Source: Siphonodentalium dalli (taxonomy: Eukaryota > Mollusca > Scaphopoda > Gadilida > Siphonodentaliidae). From it: 64,000 nucleotides of DNA. Made by a program: the position numbers and the translations under genes. The notes under the pieces were generated by a model. That model saw nothing but the letters and a program-made list of their open reading frames with translations. It did not search any database and was not told the origin of the DNA. Positions 56,488-64,000 of this stretch are shown in pieces; the first letter of the stretch is position 1; each line of letters starts with the position of its first letter. Location: positions 11,795,287-11,859,286 of the forward strand of contig CP136061.1 in assembly GCA_032622095.1 (NCBI GenBank), read 5' to 3'.

Positions 56488-58158
56488 CTAGCAGGTTAGC
56501 CCGCCACTGGCGTGCTTGGTCAGAAACATGACATTTTTTAAATACATTTTTTAACGATTGATTCGTTAATTGAACTGAATGGTCAGAAAACAGAATTGAA
56601 AACGCGAGGAGACAATCAATGAATTAATTCTGCCTTTATATCAAGAGAAATTATGGTCTCACCATGGACCAATAACAATTCAAGTACAAAGTTAATTAAA
56701 TTGTAAATTGTTTTCGTCCCATGGCTTTGTTTCAGAAACATGACATTTTTGTAATTATTTTGTTTTTATTTGTTTTTTATTTTTTAATATGAATTTAATG
56801 TTTTTAAAAATTAATTTTTTGTTTCTGGCGGAAAAATTTACCCGTAGAAATCCCCCCTTCCTAGGAACGACAGACAACGCATTCTTTGTTTCGTGAAATC
56901 TCTCTACGATAGCATTGCATTGAATTTAAAACAAACGCTTCCCGTCGGGAAATCTGTCTGCATAATATTTCGAGTCTGCCGTACCCGTCGTAATGTCGTG
57001 AAATCTCGACTGCATAATAGATAACATTGCATCGAATCTGTTGTTGGCATTCAGGGCTTCGGGCCGTTGTTGTTGGCATCACGGCTCCCCGAAAACTCTC
57101 ACATTGCCGAAAACGTGTATTTAGTAATATCGTTGTTGTTGATATTTACGGCTTGGGGGCTATTTTCTCGCCAACAATGTCGTTGGCGTTCACGGTTTGG
57201 GGCAGTGTGTATAGCTGCGTGAGTTAGCAGGAATCGAGGGGTGTAAGTTTAGAGCTTGTTTATATGAATGTTTCGGAAATAGCCGTAACAGCCGTAACAA
57301 AAAATGTATACATCAGAAAATGTAAATACCATCGGCTTTCATGTGTAGTAAAGATGTCTTATAAGCCGACATTGCCGTGGGGATGCCCGTTCCTACACGC
57401 GTTTTCGATTCTATGAAGTACCCACATATATACACACATACACACATATATCCGATCGGTCGAGGTGTTGGTATCTGATGCAAAAGACGAAACTGTGAGT
57501 GTTGGTCAATAGTCCCCGCCGTGAACCTCATCGTCGCAAAGAGCGGACAGTCAATTAACCCCGTTGTGAACCTCAATCACCAACACGACGTAAACATGTG
57601 TTACGTTCTAAAAATAGGAAAGCACTTTCTCTCGTACGTAGCAAGTTTGAGCTCAATCGGCATTCCCTGGAATTTCCCGTAGATTGGCAGATTAATATAA
57701 TTCCAGTAGCTTTATAACGGTATATCTGGATAGAAATCTGATGCTATATTCGTGATTATCTGGGATGATTTCGGTATATAACTATATACTGTAAAAACAA
57801 AGCGCGCAATCCGTGCTCACAGGGTTGGTCAGAAACAAATGTTTTTTTAATTTAATGTATGTTCCGTATATCTCCCTGCAGATGCAAATAACGTTGAATG
57901 GCAAACAGACGCTCTTTATAGCGATGCGTAAAAAACAAACGCTCATTAAATAATCACTTGATTAACCCCCGCCGTGCCTTTGCGGTGATTTGGGAGTGGA
58001 TAAAGGGTGCTCAGGGCTTCTCGAAAACCCGACTACGACGATACCCGTGTGTTTTTACATTTAGATGGGAAGTTTGAACCCAATCTGTACACGCGTTTTG
58101 GATTATATGAAGTACACACATATACACACATACGAAGTCTCAAAATATATAGTATAGA
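56488..58158 (-). mobile_element. Helitron array 2, unit H5
   Basis: CTAG at 56488 with the same 3' hairpin. The longest unit (1.67 kb), lacking the 122-bp repeats but with 'gcctttgcggtgatttggga' as in H4. It may contain a smaller old insertion. Its 5' end 'gaagtctcaaaatatatagt' meets CTAG of H6 at 58159. Confidence 0.8.
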
Positions 58159-59048
58159 CTAGAAGGTGACCCGACTTCGTCCGGGCTTTGACCTTGAATT
58201 GTCTATTTTGAAGGCCAAGGTCAAGTGGGGTCACGATTTGACCCGTCCAAAACACAGTGCCCGAACAAAAGTACCCGACAAAAGTACCCGTCCAAATCCA
58301 TCCGGTTTTACCCGATTTGACCTTAAATTGACCATTTTGAAGGTTAAGGTCAGGTGGGGTCAAACACCAACACCCCAAAAATGGTGGAAATCGGCCCAGC
58401 GGATACCGGGAAATCGGCCCAGCGGATACCGAGATACCCTATGCATCAAATTTCGTCCGTAAAAATCCGCCAGTTTAACCCGATTTGATTTCCACTGAAG
58501 TATATAAACGCGCCTCAAGTTTCAACGTAAAGATAAATTACCATCGGTGCCCGAGATATCGCCAAGACGTCTGAAACAGTCAAATGCATCGGCCGGGAAA
58601 GAGTTAACGTGATCTAACTTTATGACCTCTAACGACGTCATAGAAGTTACGCATTGTTTTTACCCTGATAGAAGATCGTACCACTTCTTCTTAATAATTG
58701 AGGCAGATAACTAAAACGGATACATACATATTATATATCGTTGGAAAGAGGAAACACGAAAGATTCTCATAGTGTCATTATTATGACTGGCATGTTATTA
58801 TTCGCGCTGTTTCGAATCGATTTGTAAGCACCGAACTGAAATATATTAGCGCAAAACGGCGTAAAAACAGATTTGACCTCGGCACGTGAAAAGTTGACCT
58901 CGCACGGACAAATTAATAGGCCTATGTTAGTCCTGACCCGAAAATACCCCCACATACCAAGTTTCATCGAAATCGGCTGGGCCATTTTCGAGTCCATCGA
59001 TTACACACAAACAAACACACAAACAGATCTTCCAAAATATATAATAGA
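58159..59048 (-). mobile_element. Helitron array 2, unit H6 (second family)
   Basis: CTAG then 'aaggtga' and the hairpin CCCGAC-ttc-GTCCGGG, as in array-1 unit 4 and the solo element. Contains the AGGTCA-rich modules. Its 5' end on the minus strand is TCTATTATATATTTTGGAAG at 59048. Confidence 0.85.
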
Positions 59049-59781
59049 CTAGAAGGTGACCCGACTTCGTCCGGGCTTTGACCTTGAATTGTCTATTTTG
59101 AAGGCCAAGGTCAAGTGGGGTCACGATTTGACCCGTCCAAAACACAGTGCCCGAACAAAAGTACCCGACAAAAGTACCCGTCGAAATCCATCCGGTTTTA
59201 CCCGATTTTACCTTTTAACCCGATTTGATTTCCACTCAAGTATATAAACGCGCCTCATATACACACGCTCATTAATTATCAAGTTTCAACGTAAAGATAA
59301 ATTACCATCGGTGCCCGAGATATCGCCAAGACGTCTGAAACAGTCAAATGCATCGGCCGGAGAAGAGTTAACGTGATCTAACTTTATGACCTCTAACGAC
59401 GTCATAGAAGTTACGCATTGTTTTTACCCTGATAGAAGATCGTACCACTTCTTCTTAATAATTGAGGCAGATAACTAAAACGGATACATACATATTATAT
59501 ATCGTTGGAAAGAGGAAACACGAAAGATTCTCATAGTGTCATTATTATGACTGGCATGTTATTATTCGCGCTGTTTCGAATCGATTTGTAAGCACCGAAC
59601 TGAAATATATTAGCGCAAAACGGCGTAAAACAGATTTGACCTCGGCACGTGAAAAGTTGACCTCGCACGGACAAATTAATAGGCCTATGTTAGTCCTGAC
59701 CCGAAAATACCCACACATACCAAGTTTCTTCGAAATTGGCTCAGCCGTATTTGAGTCCATCGATTACTGACAGACAGATAG

Positions 59782-59824
<43 letters not shown>

Positions 59825-59853
59825 TCTTTCAAAATATATAATAGATAGATAGA
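59049..59853 (-). mobile_element. Helitron array 2, unit H7 (second family)
   Basis: Near-identical to H6 with a deletion of about 150 bp in the 'gaccttaaattgaccatttt' region and an expanded (AC)n (59785-59822). On the minus strand it begins TCTATCTATCTATTATATAT at 59853 after host A (T at 59854 on plus). Confidence 0.85.
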
Positions 59854-60810
59854 TTGCCACCCACCTGCTTGCGCTAAATATCAGGTCATCATCGTTTAAA
59901 GTTATTAGTTCTGCGTTTACCATTCAATATTGCTATTTATGGTTGTGTATGCAGCAGATTTGTGTTACATTAGGGAGAATGGGTAAACGCGGCGATGCGG
60001 TTGCATAAAAGGTAGTACATTTCGCGTATATGTGGCTTTAGTGCATTTAAGCACCTATAATTTCCAGGTATAAATACAGTCTCTGCCACAGAGTATGTAG
60101 GCAAATTTGGTTATGTTGAGAATTTTTTGAAGAGAGTTTATTATACTCCTTTGTATTTTGATAACTTGCGTTCATGGTATACCACCATGTATTTGTGTGA
60201 TAAAGGTGAAATATTCGTGTTTAATCATTTGACCGGAGGCAACTATGACTACTATTTTAAGACACGGACAATAGGATATACACATTTTGCCTAGTACAAT
60301 ATGAATAGCTCTCATACTGTTCTATAGTAGTGAATTTTGACATACTTGGCGTTGTAGATTTAAAAATAAAAATATTGTTATCGGTCACATTCGTGAGACT
60401 GATTTCATTATATACATTTATGCTTCTAGAAAAGGTCAATACATCACTATCATATCACTATTTAACTGTTTAGTTACACATATATAACGCGATTCAAGAT
60501 AAACAGTACAGATAAAACCGTGCGTTATACTTCTGTTTCTTGGCGCCGAAAAAGTCCATATTTAATTGTTGTATGAGACCTGGCGTTCGTGAGATACATT
60601 AGAGATAATTCTTACATCTATTATTAAAAGCTCTGAAATAATTCTTCCTCGTATAATTCGAGGGCTTGTTCGTTCTTGTATGACTAGCTATTCAATATAC
60701 CACAAATTGTAAATTTTATATGATTTTGTCCATTTTGGCGGCCACATTGGGAAAGGCATTCTACTGATATGGCTTACGACTCAGCATTGTTTGTGTATTT
60801 TATTTTATTA
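59854..60810. repeat. Paralogue of the TSP1-gene intron at 27.0-28.0 kb
   Basis: Continues the paralogy after the array: ttgccacccac here, ttaccacccac at 27014. It carries 'gctaaatatcaggtcatcat', 'aatgggtaaacgcggcgatg' and 'ggtataaatacagtctctgc', and reaches 'tgtttgtgtattttatttta' at 60810, where the next insertion starts. Confidence 0.85.
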
Positions 60811-62230
60811 GTCGAGTTTTTTTCCAAAACTCGACTTACAGTTTGATGGGGGACGGTGGGCGGGCGGCGGACGGGCGGGCGGGCGGGCGACAACTTTTGC
60901 TTATAACTCAACCGTTTATTGACGGATTAAATTTTTTTTTGGTGTGTGAGTACATATCCATGCACGTAAGCAGACAAAAAATCGGGTTCGTCCGCACATT
61001 TATTACAGAGTTATGGCCCTTTGAATTTTCAGCTCGTTAGCGCGATAACTTCAACAAACGTTATCCGATTTGATTGAAATTTGGTATATAGGTGTCTCCC
61101 AAGAATATCTCGGATGAGTTCGAAAACCGGCCTGGTCCGATAAAATTTGATAGAGTTATGGCCCTTAATTAGTCATTTTCCACGAATTTTCAGCTCGTTA
61201 GCGCGATAACTTCAACAAACGTTATCCGATTTGATTGAAATTTGGTATATAGGTGTCTCCCAAGAATATCTCGGATGAGTTCGAAAACCGGCCTGTTCCG
61301 ATAAAATTTGATAGAGTTATGGCCCTTAATTAGTCATTTTTCACGAATTTTCAGCTCGTTAGCGCGATAACTTCAACAAACGTTATCCGATTTGATTGTA
61401 ATTTGGTATATAGGTATCTCCCAAGAATATCTCGGATGAGTTCGAAAATCGGCCTGGTCCGATAAAATTTGATAGAGTTATGGCCCTTAATTAGTCATTT
61501 TTCACGAATTTTCAGCTCGTTAGCGCGATAACTTCAACAAACGTTATCCGATTTGATTGTAATTTAATATATAGGTGTCTCCCAAGAATATCTCGGTCGA
61601 GTTCGAAAACCGGCTAGGTCCGATAAAATTTGATAGAATTATGGCCCTAAATTAGTCATTTTTTCACAAATTTTCAGCTCGTTAGCGCGATAACTTCAAC
61701 AAACGTTATCCGATTTGATTGAAATTTGGTTTATAGGTGTCTCCCAAGAATATCTCGGTCGAGTTCGAAAACCGGCTAGGTCCGATAAAATTTGATAGAG
61801 TTATGGCCCTTAATTAGTCATTTTTTCACAAATTTTCTGCTCGTTAGCGTGATAATTTAACAAACATCATCCTATTGGATTGAAATACCTCGGACGAGTT
61901 AGAAAACCGGCCCGGTCCAATAAAATTTGATAGAGTTATGGCCCTTAATTAGTCATTTTTTGTGAATTTTTAGCTCGTTAGCGCGATAACTTCAACAAAC
62001 GTCCTCCGATTTGTTTAAAATTTGGAATAGACATACTTGCCAAGAATATTTCGGACGAGTTCGAAAACCAGCCTGGCCCGATAAAATATGATGGAGTTAT
62101 GGCCCTTAATTAATCATTTTTCGATTTTACCTATTAATTAGTCTACCGATACTGATGCACACCAATTGGTGGTAGCCACCCGCGGTAAGCCACCGAAAAC
62201 GAGACACAGCATCTCTGATGCCACCTCTTG
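60811..62230 (+). mobile_element. Double-hairpin element ending CTCTTG, copy A
   Basis: Inserted between ttatta (60805-60810) and ttactaattt (62231), where the paralogue at about 27990 reads 'tttattacgaatttgg'. The 5' hairpin is GTCGAGTTTT...AAAACTCGAC, followed by a (GGGC)n/(GGAC)n minisatellite. The core is about seven units of a 161-bp repeat ('cagctcgttagcgcgataac' at 61030, 61191, 61352, 61513, 61675 and onward), each with gagttatggcccttaatta. The 3' end is the hairpin GCATC-tct-GATGC, 'cac' and CTCTTG. No terminal inverted repeats and no coding capacity, as in HINE-type or Helentron-like non-autonomous elements. Confidence 0.72.
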
Positions 62231-62930
62231 TTACTAATTTGGTATTATTTGGTTCTCCTACCATCGAAATTAAGAATTTTTCGATACCAACTTCCATCAT
62301 TGACGCCGTCTTGGGTTAAAGAAAATGCTCATCCCATGTTTTACCCATCCTTTGGCGATAGTAAATTGTTATGATCGGAATCATAATCTTTTAATGTTGA
62401 ATTATAGAATATCCTGTTATGATCTCAAGTAGTGTATGACAAATGTACATAGTAACCAGTAATAACACAAATTATTGTAATGTATGTGTCAAAATAGAAG
62501 GGTTAATATAACATCTAAACTCTAGATCATGTCACCACTATCATAGTATAAGCAGTTCTATTCATGTTGTTGCATATTGACTTGTGAGATATCAAAACAA
62601 TATAGTTATTTAGTTAATTGAAAAGGTTAAAAGACATGGAATTGTTGAAAGGGCTTAAATCCCATATCTCTGCCCTGTTTGGTCCAATGCAGTCCCATCA
62701 TCCAAGGACGTAGAGAGCTCAATTAGTCTAGTTAAAAAAATTCACATGGCTAATTTGTGGTTACAAAGATAGCTAAATCAATTTATCCAATAAATCACTA
62801 ATCTGTGTCTCTTATATAGAGCTAACTTATGAGGGATATAAATAACTCTCAATCTCGCTCACAGAGAAGCAGGTATTCGTTAATTGTAAGTTACTTGGGT
62901 TATAATCTGGATAATTCTTTGTTGAAAAAG
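62231..62930. other. Non-coding; start is paralogous intron
   Basis: 'ttactaatttggtattattt' and 'gacgccgtcttgggttaaag' weakly continue the match to 27990-28090. No TSP1 exon follows, unlike at 28238. Confidence 0.5.
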
Positions 62931-63365
62931 AGCCATATCTCTGGTATAACAAATTGGATCTAATCCATATTCAATCTCGTTCTGTATTTTGAGTAGAGAA
63001 AGTTACAAACCAAATTTGGTTCCTATCAGATGAAAAATGGTTGATGTATCGACGCATATGTGAATTATATGTGAAAGGGCCATAACTTCATCTGTATTTT
63101 GACCTGAGAACCTAACAGAAAATTTGGTTCTGATCAGATAAAAATTGTTTGAGTTATGATAGTATGCCTAAATTCTAAGTCGAAAAAGGGCCATAACTCA
63201 AACCCATATTCGAACTCGATCTGTATTTTGGGCTGATAAATCCATATACAAAATTTGATTCTGATCAGATAGAAAATGTTTGAGTTATCGCATTACATGT
63301 AAAGTGGCTAGGGACAGACGGACAGACAGACGGACGAACGACGAGTGGTCAATCCGGACGTCGAC
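62931..63365. repeat. gggccataactc repeats with gacagacgg tail
   Basis: Three related blocks ('ctgtattttgngctgataa', 'aaatttg.ttctgatcagat', 'gggccataact' near 63077 and 63188) end in 'gacagacggacagacagacg' at 63315-63345. Same family style as the core of 5641-6183. Confidence 0.7.
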
Positions 63366-63840
63366 ACTATGTGTACCATACCATGGTATGGTTACACATA
63401 CAAATGGCTGCCACCCCAGAATGGTTTAAATAGAGGACCCATTCCATTCTCGGCAATTTAGGTCTATCAAACGGAGTGGTATGGTGACCCACAAAGACGC
63501 TCTTTCCACAGACCCCACCGATCCGAAAATTACCGCCACTCAGAGGTGTCCAAAAAGAGGAAACATGCCATTTATCGGTCCCTGACGGGTTTATCTCAAA
63601 CAGTGGGTGTTGTAGGGTGGTCAACAAGACGCTCTTTCCACAGACCCCACCGATCCAAAATTACCGCCGCTCAGATCGAGGTGTCCAAAAAGAGGAAACA
63701 TGCCATGTATCGGTCCCTGACGGGTTTATCTCAAACAGTGGGTGTTGTAGGGTGGCCAACAAGACGCTCTTTCCACACACACCACCCGCTCCAAAATGTC
63801 CGTCACCAAGATGGCTTCAAATAGCGGGCCCGTGCCATTT
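63366..63840. repeat. 135-bp tandem duplication with a central palindrome start
   Basis: 'gaggtgtccaaaaagaggaa' occurs at 63543 and 63678 and the blocks between are nearly identical. At 63371-63399 lies the palindrome gtgtaccatacc...ggtatggttacac. Frames of 86-117 codons through this block differ in frame between units and look accidental. Confidence 0.7.
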
Positions 63841-64000
63841 ATCCGTTCCTTGGCGGAATAGGACCCTTCCTAGCGACGGCCCTTGTGGATCGGGGAGGGG
63901 TGTGTGGGGTGTATGTTTATGGTGTCTTGGGGGCCACACCATTTGGCAGAGCCCTCGTTCGATTCACTAACTTCATTAGAAGTTCATGGTTTTGTTGCAT
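63841..64000. other. Right edge, nothing recognised
   Basis: GC-rich for this window ('ggatcggggaggggtgtgtg'). No feature supported. Confidence 0.4.

Overview
The window is non-coding-rich animal DNA, most likely from a mollusc (bivalve or gastropod). It is AT-rich, has GT-AG introns and carries dense repeats. These include the 'gagttatggccctt'/'gggccataactc' motifs, 'ggtgagctaaaaaag' tails and '(gacgga)n' tails that I associate with mollusc genomes; that link is from general knowledge and was not tested here. There is no operon structure and I saw no tRNA or rRNA gene.

The only host gene I can support runs on the minus strand. It is a secreted protein built from thrombospondin type 1 (TSP1) domains, one domain per exon. 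A probable first coding exon with a signal peptide (31491-31239) is followed by TSP1 exons at 30101-29934, 28405-28238, 24916-24749, 24183-24016, 23546-23379, 22898-22731, 22264-22111 (broken by a LINE) and 16356-16186. Every TSP1 exon with both ends intact is a symmetric phase 1-1 exon with GT-AG borders (168 nt, one of 171 nt), so exons can be added or skipped without a frameshift. Four exons come from recent tandem duplication of a 635-650 bp exon-plus-intron unit. Degenerate exon pieces lie at 707-802, 17842-17866 and 19684-19738.

The rest is mobile and repeated DNA. (i) 8366-14390 is a foldback element whose ends are inverted arrays of a 64-bp palindromic repeat, with an imperfect 8-bp target duplication. 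(ii) Two head-to-tail arrays of non-autonomous Helitrons (9482-12741, five units, plus strand; 52047-59853, seven units, minus strand) and one solo element (15416-16135) start with TC or a close variant and end in a hairpin plus CTAG (two array-1 units read CTA). All three insertions sit exactly between A and T. For both arrays an unoccupied paralogous copy of the target is present in this same window (48652/48653 and 27013/27014). (iii) Two elements with a hairpin at each end and a terminal CTCTTG (60811-62230 plus; 5641-6183 minus) carry the 'gagttatggccc' cores, and both also have empty paralogous sites here. (iv) A 5'-truncated LINE (20194-22110) split a TSP1 exon; a second decayed LINE lies at 17867-19590. 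(v) 36197-42317 holds a nearly exact 2,002-bp tandem duplication and an inverted copy, forming a large palindrome. (vi) 32855-33823 is a nested palindrome. (vii) Small MITEs and several minisatellites fill introns.

Overall this looks like a locus where one exon-intron module of a TSP1 gene was repeatedly copied and rolling-circle and foldback elements then filled the paralogous introns. The paralogous copies give internal controls (filled versus empty sites) for several insertions.
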